A stretch of 64,000 nt of DNA from Polynucleobacter sp. AP-Jannik-300A-C4 (GTDB lineage: Bacteria > Pseudomonadota > Gammaproteobacteria > Burkholderiales > Burkholderiaceae): assembly GCF_018688335.1 (NCBI RefSeq), contig NZ_CP061316.1:1178001-1242000 (forward strand), written 5' to 3'. How positions within the stretch are numbered: position 1 is the stretch's first letter; every line of letters begins with the position of its first letter. The position numbers were made by a program, and so were the translations under genes. The notes beneath the pieces are model-generated. The model worked only from the letters and a program-made list of their open reading frames with translations. It was not told where the DNA came from and did no database searches. Positions 16,146 to 24,481 of this stretch are shown here, in pieces.

Positions 16146-17093
16146 CTAGACTCTTTGAAAACTCTTGCGACTTCCACGACTAATTCTTGGGCTAGATTTA
16201 AATCTAGCTTCAATACTTTCGGCGAGCGCCTGGAACTCTTCAAGATGTGCAGTAGAAGCGCGAGCCACAAGCGCGATCACCCTCTTAGGAGCGGGTGGAG
16301 CTAATGGCCGAGCAAGCAATGTCGTGCCATTTAAGAGCCCTCCCTTGACCGCCATCTCAGGCAGCAGTGCAATGCCCATGCCAGACTCCACCATTTGCAA
16401 CAAAGTGAGCAGACTCGTTGCCTCCACACCATCTGCATTCCGAATATCAGAGCGCTTACAGGCTTGCATAGTGTGATCGCGAAGACAGTGCCCCTCCTCC
16501 AGCAGCAATAAGCGTTCAGCCATTTTTGCGGGTAGGTGAATGTCCTTGCCTTTAAGAGCTGGATCGTCTGCTCTGGCTACCACCCAAAATTCATCGATAA
16601 AGAGTTCTTTTACCAACAAGCCGGCCGTGTCATATGGCAAAGCAATTAATGCAAAGTCCAGCTGATGATCAACTAAGCGCGACAATAAATTAGCAGTTAA
16701 GTCTTCACGCAAGGCAACTTTTAGATTGGGGTAATACTCCCGAATATCTGGCAATACATTTGGCAATAGGAATGGTGCGATAGTCGGAATCACGCCAAGC
16801 CGAATGGTTCCAGACATCGGCTTGCCAGCTGCATCCGCATATTCCACCAAATCCTGAGATGAGGCCAAGATTGCCTTAGCTCTCTCCAGAATCTCCATAC
16901 CAATTGGAGTAATGGCCACGTTTTGGCGATCTCGCTCTACCAAGCGCACGCCTAGACCATCCTCAAGCTCCTTTAAGCCTGCACTTAAGGTCGACTGACC
17001 AACGAAACAGGCCTCTGCAGCCCTAGTAAAGTTCAGCTCTTGAGCAATGGCTACAAAATAGCGCAACTGACGTAATGAAGGTAAAGCAGTCAT
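16146..17093 (-). CDS. oxyR: OxyR, LysR-type peroxide sensor
   Basis: The protein has the N-terminal LysR helix-turn-helix (LRQLRYFVAIAQELNFTRAAE to STLSAGLKELEDGLGVRLVER) and an effector domain with the redox pair Cys203 and Cys212 in EEGHCLRDHTMQAC, spaced exactly as Cys199/Cys208 of E. coli OxyR. H2O2 oxidises this pair to a disulfide and switches DNA binding. I chose ATG 17093, which has AGGGAG 11 nt upstream; the TTG at 17102 is too close to that site. The gene is divergent from a rubrerythrin-rubredoxin operon, a likely target. A basic C-terminal tail of about 15 residues is extra relative to E. coli OxyR. Confidence 0.95.
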   Translation of the reverse strand: MTALPSLRQLRYFVAIAQELNFTRAAEACFVGQSTLSAGLKELEDGLGVRLVERDRQNVAITPIGMEILERAKAILASSQDLVEYADAAGKPMSGTIRLGVIPTIAPFLLPNVLPDIREYYPNLKVALREDLTANLLSRLVDHQLDFALIALPYDTAGLLVKELFIDEFWVVARADDPALKGKDIHLPAKMAERLLLLEEGHCLRDHTMQACKRSDIRNADGVEATSLLTLLQMVESGMGIALLPEMAVKGGLLNGTTLLARPLAPPAPKRVIALVARASTAHLEEFQALAESIEARFKSSPRISRGSRKSFQRV

Positions 17094-17110
17094 ATGTTGC
17101 AAAACTCCCT

Positions 17111-17162
17111 ATAATCGATTTATTAGATAAATAATATCATTATTATTTATTGGACTGATTAT
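17111..17162. promoter_or_regulatory. AT-rich nested palindrome between oxyR and rubrerythrin
   Basis: The divergent 140-bp region holds an inner inverted repeat AAATAAT (17129-17135) / ATTATTT (17142-17148) and outer arms ATAATC (17111-17116) / GATTAT (17157-17162), almost concentric. LysR regulators bind AT-rich dyads, and OxyR contacts four spaced short elements over about 40-50 bp next to its own gene. This is therefore a candidate OxyR operator for autorepression and for activation of rubrerythrin, but it does not match the E. coli ATAG consensus exactly. Confidence 0.5.
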
Positions 17163-17233
17163 CTTTTGAGGTTCAGAATTCATTCCATGGTGTTTAAGCA
17201 CCGTTTACAAATCAATATGAAAAGGAATGAAAA

Positions 17234-17719
17234 ATGGCACGTCCAGAAATTAAAACCATCCAAAACTTAGAGTCTGCTTTTGCAGGTGAATCCATGGCGC
17301 ATATCAAGTATCGCTATTTTGCAAAATTAGCACGCGCTGCTGGCGATATTGAAACTGCTGAAATCTTTGAGGCAACTGCAGACCAAGAAGTCATGCATGC
17401 CTTTGGTCACCTCGATTTGCTCTACCCCGCGAATACGATTACCCCAACTCGTGCCTTAGAGATCGCAATCGAGGGTGAGACATATGAATACACCGAAATG
17501 TACCCAACTTTCCGAAAAACAGCGGTAGATGAAGGTAATACAGCAGCGGTAGTGGAGATTGATGAGCAAATTGCCGAATCAAAAGAGCATGCAGAGCAGT
17601 TTCAAGCCATGTTGGCAAAAGCAGCAAAACGCTTTGCAGCCTTGGCTAATGTAGAGGAACGCCATGCTAACCACTACAAAAAGGCCTTAGAAAAAGCAAA
17701 AGAATTTGCTGCAGTCTGA
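17234..17719 (+). CDS. rubrerythrin (diiron domain only)
   Basis: The 161-residue protein is a four-helix ferritin-like diiron protein that reduces H2O2 to water. The iron-ligand pattern is visible: LESAFAGESMAHIKY in helix 1, ATADQEVMHAFGH in helix 2, AIEGETYEYTEMYPTF in helix 3 and ANVEERHANHYKKAL in helix 4. The C-terminal rubredoxin domain of classic rubrerythrin is missing; a separate rubredoxin gene follows 62 nt downstream and probably supplies electrons. A good ribosome site (AAAGGA) precedes the ATG. The gene is divergent from oxyR. Rubrerythrins are more typical of anaerobes and microaerophiles. Confidence 0.93.
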   Translation: MARPEIKTIQNLESAFAGESMAHIKYRYFAKLARAAGDIETAEIFEATADQEVMHAFGHLDLLYPANTITPTRALEIAIEGETYEYTEMYPTFRKTAVDEGNTAAVVEIDEQIAESKEHAEQFQAMLAKAAKRFAALANVEERHANHYKKALEKAKEFAAV

Positions 17720-17781
17720 ACGGCTTTAGAAATAAAACAGAATTAAATTTAAACTGATCAAATTATCTTAAAGGAAATATC

Positions 17782-17949
17782 ATGAAATCTTGGCAATGTA
17801 TCGTATGTGGCTTCATCTATGACGAAGCAAAAGGCTTACCGGATGACGGTATTCCTGCGGGCACGGCTTGGGCTGACATCCCAGAAGATTGGGAATGCCC
17901 AGACTGCGGTGTAGCAAAATCGGATTTTGAAATGGTGCAAGTTTCTTAA
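17782..17949 (+). CDS. rubredoxin
   Basis: The 55-residue protein is a complete rubredoxin, with the iron ligands in [13 protein letters not shown] (Cys6, Cys9) and [12 protein letters not shown] (Cys39, Cys42) and the usual aromatic residues Trp4, Tyr13 and Trp38. It is a one-electron carrier in the cytoplasm. It has a strong ribosome site (AAAGGAAATATC before ATG). Its place between rubrerythrin and an NAD(P)H-linked flavoprotein indicates that it carries electrons from the reductase to rubrerythrin. The gene is too short for many gene finders. Confidence 0.95.
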   Translation: MKSWQCIVCGFIYDEAKGLPDDGIPAGTAWADIPEDWECPDCGVAKSDFEMVQVS

Positions 17950-17997
17950 TTCAAGCCTTACATCACTCATTTAACTGTATTACTAGGGAGTCCAGCT

Positions 17998-19167
17998 TTG
18001 GATCATCAGAATCAATCATCTCCATCAGGAATTGTCATCATCGGTAGCGGCTTAGCTGGATTTACAGTTATTCGCGAATTGCGCAAGCTCGATAAAGCAG
18101 TACCGATCACTCTGGTGACTCGCGAGCCGGGCTACTTTTACTCAAAGCCGATGCTCTCTACCGCACTAGCGAGTAATAAATCTGCAGAGCAATTGGTTTC
18201 AAGCAATGCAGAAGGTATGGCAACTCAATTGGAGATTACGATTTTGGATGACCTTGATGTCACTGAAATCAACACAGCTTCACAGACAATTGAAACCTCT
18301 AAAGGATCGATTCCATATGGAAAGCTGGTGCTAGGCTTGGGCGCAGATCAAATACGCCTGCCTTTGCAAGGTAACGCTGCTAAGGAAGTGATTACAGTAA
18401 ATGATCTGGAAGAGTATGCCCAATTTCGCAAGGCAATCGCAGGCAAAAAACGCATTGTGATTTTAGGTGCTGGACTGATTGGGTGTGAATTTGCAAACGA
18501 TTTAGTTTTGGGGTCTTATGAAGTGGATGTGATAGATCTAGCGCCCCAAGCCTTAGGTCGACTCCTTCCTGAAGCAGCTGCTCAAGCACTCCAAGCGAAG
18601 TTAAGCGAGGCGGGTGTTCGTTGGCACTTTGGAACTACCGTGCAATCAGTTGATCGCAATGGTGAATCCCTCACAGTGACCCTGGCTAATGGAACGGTAA
18701 TCACCAGTGATGTATTTCTATCAGCAGTAGGATTGAAGCCTCGACTAGATTTGGCTAAAGCGAGCGGCATTGCAACAGGCACAGGAATTACAGTGAATCG
18801 CCAGTTGGAGACTAGCGCAAAGAATGTCTTTGCCATCGGTGACTGCGCTGAAGTAGATGGCCTAGTTCTACCCTATGTCATGCCAATCATGCAGGCAGCA
18901 CGTGCTTTAGCGCCAAACCTCATCGGACAGCCGGCCACCCTCACCTATCCTGCTATGCCGGTGATGGTAAAGACGCCCGCCCTTCCAACAGTTGTTTCTC
19001 CACCAGCAAAAGGTGCGGTTGGCGATTGGAGAATCAATACCGTGGATGGCGGCCTTGAGGCACGTTTTGAGTCGAGTGATGGCAAGCTCCTAGGCTTTGC
19101 TCTCTTGGGAACAGCAACAGCACAACGCGGTGCTCTGACAAAAGAGTTGCCGCCAATATTGCAATAA
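17998..19167 (+). CDS. FAD-dependent rubredoxin-NAD+ reductase-like flavoprotein
   Basis: The 389-residue protein has the FAD motif IVIIGSGLAGFTVIRELRKL, an NAD(P)H motif RIVILGAGLIGCEFANDLVLG near residue 153 and the second FAD motif NVFAIGDCAEVDG near residue 280. This is the pyridine nucleotide-disulfide oxidoreductase class I fold without a redox-active CxxC, as in rubredoxin reductases (AlkT/RubB). The start is TTG at 17998 with AGGGAG 7 nt upstream. A C-terminal domain of about 75 residues with GDWRINTVDGGLEARF resembles rubredoxin-reductase C-termini. It completes a NAD(P)H to reductase to rubredoxin to rubrerythrin chain. Confidence 0.92.
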   Translation: MDHQNQSSPSGIVIIGSGLAGFTVIRELRKLDKAVPITLVTREPGYFYSKPMLSTALASNKSAEQLVSSNAEGMATQLEITILDDLDVTEINTASQTIETSKGSIPYGKLVLGLGADQIRLPLQGNAAKEVITVNDLEEYAQFRKAIAGKKRIVILGAGLIGCEFANDLVLGSYEVDVIDLAPQALGRLLPEAAAQALQAKLSEAGVRWHFGTTVQSVDRNGESLTVTLANGTVITSDVFLSAVGLKPRLDLAKASGIATGTGITVNRQLETSAKNVFAIGDCAEVDGLVLPYVMPIMQAARALAPNLIGQPATLTYPAMPVMVKTPALPTVVSPPAKGAVGDWRINTVDGGLEARFESSDGKLLGFALLGTATAQRGALTKELPPILQ

Positions 19168-19226
19168 GCGGTAGATTTATATCACCCATTCAAATTGTTT
19201 TTTGAAATAGCTTCATGGAATAAGTA

Positions 19227-19253
19227 AAAGGCCCGCAATTGCGGGCCTTTTTA
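19227..19253. terminator. strong bidirectional terminator
   Basis: AAAGGCCCGC (19227-19236) and GCGGGCCTTT (19241-19250) form a perfect 10-bp stem with loop AATT. T-rich sequence follows on both strands. It ends the rubrerythrin operon and the convergent PuuD-like gene. Confidence 0.92.
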
Positions 19254-19272
19254 ATGAACTAATTCAGCTTAC

Positions 19273-19866
19273 TTAAGCAAGCGCAACAAACCAAGTTGCA
19301 TTGTGTGATTGAGCAACCATCAAAAACAACATAGGAATAGAAAGCATCGTATTAAAGCGTGAGACCAACATCGCAACACGCGCAGACTTGGCCTTGACAT
19401 CAGACTCAACCGCCACAATACCCAGGGCTCGTTTCTGAAGTGGCCAAATAATGAACCAAACATTAAACGCCATTACCAAAGCGATCCACATACCTAAACC
19501 AATTGCACGAAATGGCGCTTGCAAAGTAAATGCTTGATGCGCATAGCCATTCAAAACGGCCAAAATCATGCCACTAATAACGGTAAATAAAGCTGCCCAA
19601 CGAAACCAAAACAAAGCTGTTGGGGCGATGACTTTACCAATGGCTGGCTTTTGCTCATCCGGAATTTTAGGCATCGAAGGAATCTGCACAAAATTGAAGT
19701 ACCAAAGCAAACCAACCCACATCACGCCAACCATCACGTGAATCCAGCGGAATAAAAATGGCAACTCAATAGAGCTTAGATTGGCACCTAAGCCCAAAAC
19801 AATTAAAGCAAGGAGAACAAACCCAGCTAAAACTGTGCGGCCTAATGAGGTAAAGATAGATGCCAT
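19273..19866 (-). CDS. PuuD-like membrane protein (no cytochrome c domain)
   Basis: The 197-residue protein has five or so membrane helices. The segment RWIHVMVGVMWVGLLWYFNFVQIPSMP, with a conserved His and the FNFVQ signature, matches the N-terminal membrane domain of urate hydroxylase PuuD (COG3748). PuuD proteins usually carry a C-terminal cytochrome c domain that takes the electrons; none is present here, so urate oxidation cannot be assumed. It lies 33 nt downstream of sodB on the same strand. The role may be as a haem or quinone-linked membrane protein; this is inference. Confidence 0.78.
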   Translation of the reverse strand: MASIFTSLGRTVLAGFVLLALIVLGLGANLSSIELPFLFRWIHVMVGVMWVGLLWYFNFVQIPSMPKIPDEQKPAIGKVIAPTALFWFRWAALFTVISGMILAVLNGYAHQAFTLQAPFRAIGLGMWIALVMAFNVWFIIWPLQKRALGIVAVESDVKAKSARVAMLVSRFNTMLSIPMLFLMVAQSHNATWFVALA

Positions 19867-19899
19867 AGAAACCTTCTCAATAAAAATAGTTAAGCGAGA

Positions 19900-20481
19900 T
19901 TAAGCAAAATTCTTGCTAGCAAAATCCCAGTTCACTACATTCCAGAAGTTTTCCAAATACTTAGGACGCGCATTGCGTGTATCAATGTAATAAGCATGCT
20001 CCCATACATCGCAAGTCATGAGCGGCTTTGCATCAGTAGTCAGCGGTGTAGCAGCATTGCTGGTTGAGGCTAAATCCAGTGAACCGTCAGCCTTCTTCAC
20101 CAACCAAGCCCAACCAGATCCAAAAGTGCCTATTGCGCATTTTGCAAACTCTTCTTTGAATTTATCAAATGAGCCCCACTTAGCATTGATGGCATCGGCC
20201 AAAGCACCCGTTGGAGCACCGCCACCATTTGGCTTCATGCTGTTCCAGTAAAAGGTGTGGTTCCATACTTGAGCTGCATTATTAAAAACACCGCCAGCAG
20301 ATTTTTTAACAATATCTTCTAAAGATGCATTTTCAAACTCAGTCCCTTTAATTAAGTTATTGAGATTGGTGACATAAGTTTGGTGATGCTTCCCGTAGTG
20401 AAACTCTAGCGTTTCTTTAGAAATGAATGGGGAAAGCGCATCCAATGCGTAAGGTAACTGAGGTAATGTGTGTTCCATCAT
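19900..20481 (-). CDS. sodB: iron superoxide dismutase
   Basis: The enzyme converts superoxide to H2O2 and O2 in the cytoplasm. The 193-residue protein shows the metal-ligand set of the Fe/Mn family: [13 protein letters not shown] (first His), [11 protein letters not shown] (second His), and [14 protein letters not shown] (Asp and third His). The Gln-free [13 protein letters not shown] segment and [11 protein letters not shown] favour the iron type. Two adjacent ATG codons follow AAAGGAAAA, so the start may be 20481 or 20478. It lies near the OxyR/rubrerythrin block, giving superoxide and peroxide removal side by side, though on its own promoter. Confidence 0.96.
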   Translation of the reverse strand: MMEHTLPQLPYALDALSPFISKETLEFHYGKHHQTYVTNLNNLIKGTEFENASLEDIVKKSAGGVFNNAAQVWNHTFYWNSMKPNGGGAPTGALADAINAKWGSFDKFKEEFAKCAIGTFGSGWAWLVKKADGSLDLASTSNAATPLTTDAKPLMTCDVWEHAYYIDTRNARPKYLENFWNVVNWDFASKNFA

Positions 20482-20567
20482 TTTTTCCTTTAAAGACGTG
20501 TTAATAAATAGCTATAGGGCCATATTCGACCTAACTATAGTCGATTCTGGCGATTTTGTTTGAGCGT

Positions 20568-20597
20568 GAAAAAATGGGGCTGACTGTATCAACCCCA
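20568..20597 (-). terminator. intrinsic terminator of the 3-hydroxybutyrate dehydrogenase gene
   Basis: On the minus strand TGGGGTTGA pairs with TCAGCCCCA (one G-T pair) around a 5-nt loop (20575-20597), followed by six T residues. It starts 9 nt after the stop codon at 20606. Confidence 0.85.
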
Positions 20598-20605
20598 CCC
20601 ATGGA

Positions 20606-21382
20606 TTACTGGGCTGTCCAGCCACCATCCATATTCCAAGCCACTCCACGCACCTCGGAGGCATCGGGACCGCAAAGGAAGATTGCTAATGCAGCCAATT
20701 GCTCGGGAGCCACGAATTCGCCGGAGGGCTGCTTCTCTGAAACCAAAGCTTTTTTAGCCTCTTCATTTGAGACCCCATCACGCTCTGCACGGGCATCCAC
20801 TTGTTTTTGAACCAAAGGGGTAAGAACCCAGCCTGGGCAAATCGCATTGCAGGTAATTCCAGTTTTAGCATTCTCTAAAGCAGTGACTTTAGTTAAGCCG
20901 ACAATGCCATGCTTTGCAGCTACGTAAGCAGACTTTTGTACTGAACCCACCAAACCATGCACAGAGGCAATATTGATAATGCGACCCCAGTTACGCTTCT
21001 TCATTCCAGGCAAGGCGTGATGAGAGGTATAGAAAGCTGAACTGAGATTAATGGCAATAATGGATTCCCATTTATCTGCCGGAAAATCTTCCACATTAGC
21101 TGTGTATTGAATACCTGCATTGTTCACTAAGATATCAAGTGATCCAAAACGTGTTTCAGTTTGTTTGATCAGATCTTCAATCTCGGCAGGCTTACTCATG
21201 TCAGCACCGTGATAATCCACCTCTACTCCGCATGCTTTGATCGCAGCGATAGCGGCATCTTTTTCTCCAAAACCGTTGACCATGATATTGGCGCCCTGCT
21301 TTGCCAATCCAATAGCCATTGCCAAACCAATGCCACTTGTAGAGCCAGTGACCAGAGCTGTTTTACCTTTTAAATGAGACAT
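20606..21382 (-). CDS. bdhA: D-3-hydroxybutyrate dehydrogenase
   Basis: This short-chain dehydrogenase of 258 residues interconverts 3-hydroxybutyrate and acetoacetate with NAD(H). It shows the cofactor motif TGSTSGIGLAMA, NNAGIQY near residue 92, catalytic Ser in INIASVHGLVGS and the YVAAK motif (Tyr/Lys near 155). VHGLVGSVQKSAYVAAKHG and the C-terminal WNMDGGWTAQ are characteristic of bacterial PHB-pathway 3-hydroxybutyrate dehydrogenases. It would serve PHB breakdown, consistent with the phasin-like gene at 1965. It is the last gene before a terminator and lies 130 nt downstream of the Mo-hydroxylase genes. Confidence 0.94.
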   Translation of the reverse strand: MSHLKGKTALVTGSTSGIGLAMAIGLAKQGANIMVNGFGEKDAAIAAIKACGVEVDYHGADMSKPAEIEDLIKQTETRFGSLDILVNNAGIQYTANVEDFPADKWESIIAINLSSAFYTSHHALPGMKKRNWGRIINIASVHGLVGSVQKSAYVAAKHGIVGLTKVTALENAKTGITCNAICPGWVLTPLVQKQVDARAERDGVSNEEAKKALVSEKQPSGEFVAPEQLAALAIFLCGPDASEVRGVAWNMDGGWTAQ

Positions 21383-21408
21383 GTTCTTATTCGCTATATC
21401 AAGTTAAT

Positions 21409-21435
21409 CGCAAACCCCCTCAGAGGGGATTTGCG
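21409..21435. repeat. inverted repeat between coxL-like gene and bdhA
   Basis: CGCAAA and CCCCT (21409-21420) pair with AGGGG and TTTGCG (21424-21435) with one C-A mismatch and a 3-nt loop. There is no T-run on either strand, so it is either a weak or factor-assisted stop for the upstream four-gene operon or an mRNA-stabilising 3' end. Confidence 0.6.
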
Positions 21436-21512
21436 GATGATCAAAACTTGATGTTACAGGAAGCGACAACCCGGTCGATATCGGGAATGCACTAAGTCAG
21501 GAGAGCTCCTGA

Positions 21513-23909
21513 TTAGACCTTGCCAAGAGCCTTCAGAATCTTTTCACAAGTGATAGGCTGATCAAACACCGCAGTATTAAACGGCGCCAAAGCATCATTA
21601 ATCGCATTCTGAACGGCTCCAGGGGCTCCAGCAGTACCAGCTTCACCTGCACCTTTTGCCCCCAACTTAGATGACTGAGTTGGCGTCTCCACGTGGGCTA
21701 CTTCAATATCTGGCATTTCATTGGCCATCGGCACCAAATAATCAGCCATACTGCCATTGCGTAGCAACCCACTATCGTCATAGAGACACTCCTCAAAAAG
21801 AACGCCCCCAATTCCCTGAACAATAGCTCCACGTACCTGCTCATCCACCAGCATAGGATTTAATACGCGACCACAGTCCTCAACTGCCCAATGTTTCAAG
21901 AGCTTTACAAATCCGGTATCAGGATCCACTTCAACATAAGAAGCCTGAACGCCATTAGTAAAGATGAATGGATATTCTTTTTGGGTGTAATGACGTGTAA
22001 CCATCAAATCAGCAGAGAAGCCCACAGGCAAGGTATCCGTACGGAAATAACCAATACGACCAATCTCGCTAAATGGCAGCAATTGCTCACCAGTGGCTTT
22101 ATCTAAAACATGGCCACGTCGAACTGACAACTCTTCAGGCGATCTATTCAAGATGGCGCCAGCAAGCTTCAAGATATTTTCTTGGAGCGCCTGACATGCT
22201 AACAACACTGCCTCACCACCCACACCGGCGCCACGAGAAGCCCAAGTACCACCACCATAAGGTGTGACATCAGTATCGCCAGTAATGATGCGAACATCTT
22301 TAATAGAAAGTCCAACAGCATCAGCAGCAATTTGTGCATAGATACCTTCAGTGCCCTGACCCTGCTCACCAACGCCAATCAATATAGAAACAACTCCACT
22401 AGGATCAAGTCGCGCAGAAGCTCCATCCTGAGAGGCAATACGAGCACCACCCACACCATAGAAGGCTGGACTTGGATTAGTTAACTCAATTAATGTCGCA
22501 AAACCAATTCCGCGATAGATACCCTTTTTGCGCAACTCAGCCTGCTCCTTGCGCAAAGCAGAATAGTCCATCATTTTTTCAATCGTGCGCAAGCATTGCT
22601 CATGCGATAAGACTTCCAATTTAATCCCTGAAATCCCAGAGCATGGATAAGCATCATCAGGAATCACATTGCGTTTACGAAACTCCAATGGATCCATCTT
22701 TAACTTTTGCGCTGCCAAATCTACTAAACCTTCAGTCACAGCACAGGCAATTGGATGCCCCACTCCGCGATATTGGCATGTAGGCGTTTTATTCTGAAAC
22801 ACCACATTCAGCTTGGCTCTGTAATTTTGATGCTTATACGGGCCTCCAACCAAGTTCACCACTTGGTTACCTTCAATTGCACTCGTTCTTGGGAACATAG
22901 AATATGGACCAATCGCAGTGAGATCGTCGATCTCAAAAGCCAATATGTCACCTTCTTTATTGGCTGCAATACGCCCTTTAATGCGGTGCTCACGGGCATG
23001 AATATCACTCGTAAATGATTCGAGTCGATCCGCGACAAATTTAACTGGGCGCTCTAACATCATTGCCAAACCAACTGTTGCAAAATCATCGGGATATGCA
23101 TGAACCTTGATACCAAAAGATCCACCAACGTCCTTGCAGATGACATGTACATCAGACTCAGATAAACCAAACTGACGGCAATATAAATCTTGCATCATGT
23201 GAGGTGCTTGCTGCGAGTGATAAACCGTCAAGCGACGATCGCCTGGGTTGTAGTCAGCAATTTGACAGCGAGGCTCCAAAGTCACGCCGGTATGACGACC
23301 AAAACCAAAGGTAGCTTCCGCAACTACATCTGCGTTTGCAAATACTTCATCAACCTGGCCAACATCCAAGCTGCGGGTAAAACAGAGGTTATCGCCGAGC
23401 TCCGGATGAATTACTGGCGTATCCGCATCCAGAGCTGTTTCCATAGAAACGACAGCAGGCAACTCCTCCCACTCAACCTCAATTAACTGCAAAGCATCTT
23501 CCGCCTGGGCACGTGTTTCGGCAACTACTGCAACTACAGGCTCACCTTGCCAGCAAGCCCTATCAATTGCCAATGCATATTGAGGAGCAGACTTCATGCC
23601 AGCTAGGTGGCCCAAAGTAGCAACCCAAGGCTTGCAAAGCTCTGCCATTTTGGCGCCATCAACTATGGCTAGAACCCCTGGCATCTTGCTTGCTTGTTCA
23701 GTATGAATTTTTCCAATCTTCATATGGGCTACTGGAGAACGCCAATACACCACATGCCCCATTCTGGGCAACTGAATATCGTCCACATAAGTGCCTTGAC
23801 CCTCAATGAGTCGACGCGCCTTATGCCTAGGTTCACTATTACCAATGTAGCGTTGATCATTGGTTACCGGATCAAGCACCAATCCTTTGAGGTCTGCTGG
23901 CTTATTCAT
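21513..23909 (-). CDS. molybdenum hydroxylase large subunit (CoxL/xanthine dehydrogenase family)
   Basis: The 798-residue protein binds the Mo-cytosine dinucleotide cofactor and hydroxylates an activated carbon. Typical features include an N-terminal a/b hammerhead domain (GTYVDDIQLPRMGHVVYWRSP), TLEPRCQIADY, CKDVGGSFGIKVHAYPDD, and the catalytic Glu in GAKGAGEAGTAGAPGAV near the C-terminus. The active-site loop reads QYRGVGHP (residues 379-386). True form I CO dehydrogenase has AYxCSFR, and form II proteins have AYRGAGR, so CO is an unlikely substrate. N-heteroaromatic or related compounds are possible. The next three genes encode the FeS, FAD and CoxG-like partners. Confidence 0.92.
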   Translation of the reverse strand: MNKPADLKGLVLDPVTNDQRYIGNSEPRHKARRLIEGQGTYVDDIQLPRMGHVVYWRSPVAHMKIGKIHTEQASKMPGVLAIVDGAKMAELCKPWVATLGHLAGMKSAPQYALAIDRACWQGEPVVAVVAETRAQAEDALQLIEVEWEELPAVVSMETALDADTPVIHPELGDNLCFTRSLDVGQVDEVFANADVVAEATFGFGRHTGVTLEPRCQIADYNPGDRRLTVYHSQQAPHMMQDLYCRQFGLSESDVHVICKDVGGSFGIKVHAYPDDFATVGLAMMLERPVKFVADRLESFTSDIHAREHRIKGRIAANKEGDILAFEIDDLTAIGPYSMFPRTSAIEGNQVVNLVGGPYKHQNYRAKLNVVFQNKTPTCQYRGVGHPIACAVTEGLVDLAAQKLKMDPLEFRKRNVIPDDAYPCSGISGIKLEVLSHEQCLRTIEKMMDYSALRKEQAELRKKGIYRGIGFATLIELTNPSPAFYGVGGARIASQDGASARLDPSGVVSILIGVGEQGQGTEGIYAQIAADAVGLSIKDVRIITGDTDVTPYGGGTWASRGAGVGGEAVLLACQALQENILKLAGAILNRSPEELSVRRGHVLDKATGEQLLPFSEIGRIGYFRTDTLPVGFSADLMVTRHYTQKEYPFIFTNGVQASYVEVDPDTGFVKLLKHWAVEDCGRVLNPMLVDEQVRGAIVQGIGGVLFEECLYDDSGLLRNGSMADYLVPMANEMPDIEVAHVETPTQSSKLGAKGAGEAGTAGAPGAVQNAINDALAPFNTAVFDQPITCEKILKALGKV

Positions 23910-23929
23910 AATCAGTTTTCCCAGTCTAC

Positions 23930-24439
23930 TTAAGCGAGAGCAACAACAGGTTTAATTTTTTCACCTTTGGCGCGAGCTTCAAGAACGGCCATGATGGCAT
24001 CCACTATGGAATGGTAACCAGTGCAACGGCAATAATTGCCTGAGATCCATTCACGCACTTCTTCGCGCGTGGCTTTGGGTTGTTTTTCAACTAACTCGGC
24101 TGCGGCTAGCAACATTCCAGAAGAACAGAATCCACATTGCATTGCGTTGTGTCGCATAAAGGCTTCTTGCAAGTCTGCTAAGGCACCACTTTTCGTTAAG
24201 CCTTCAATTGTCTCTACAACACATCCATCAGCTTGAACAGCTAAGTACAAGCAACCACGGATGATTTGGCCGTTCACCTTGACGGTACAGGCACCGCAAG
24301 CACCCTGTTCACAGCCCAAGTGGGGGCCCTTCAAATGAAGATCTTCACGCAAAAAATCCACTAAATGGCGACGCGGCTCAATCTCAGCATTGACTTCAGT
24401 ACCATTGACGGTCATCGTAATTTTTTTCTTTAAGCTCAT
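23930..24439 (-). CDS. molybdenum hydroxylase [2Fe-2S] subunit (CoxS-like)
   Basis: The 169-residue small subunit carries two [2Fe-2S] clusters that pass electrons from the Mo site to FAD. The plant-type cluster is bound by Cys43, Cys48, Cys51 and Cys63 (GCEQGACGACTV, RGC) and the second, helical cluster by Cys102, Cys105, Cys137 and Cys139 (QCGFCSSG, YCRCTGYHSI). All eight ligands are present. It lies between the large and FAD subunit genes with gaps of 20 and 42 nt, so the operon order is G-M-S-L in the direction of transcription. Length is normal for the family. Confidence 0.95.
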   Translation of the reverse strand: MSLKKKITMTVNGTEVNAEIEPRRHLVDFLREDLHLKGPHLGCEQGACGACTVKVNGQIIRGCLYLAVQADGCVVETIEGLTKSGALADLQEAFMRHNAMQCGFCSSGMLLAAAELVEKQPKATREEVREWISGNYCRCTGYHSIVDAIMAVLEARAKGEKIKPVVALA

Positions 24440-24481
24440 CTCAATCTCCGAACTCGATTTATCTTTTATTAAATTTTTTTA

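Noticed and set aside
22755..23486. Antisense frames inside the Mo-hydroxylase large subunit gene
   Set aside because: They are shadows of codon bias in the real gene, without recognisable protein features.
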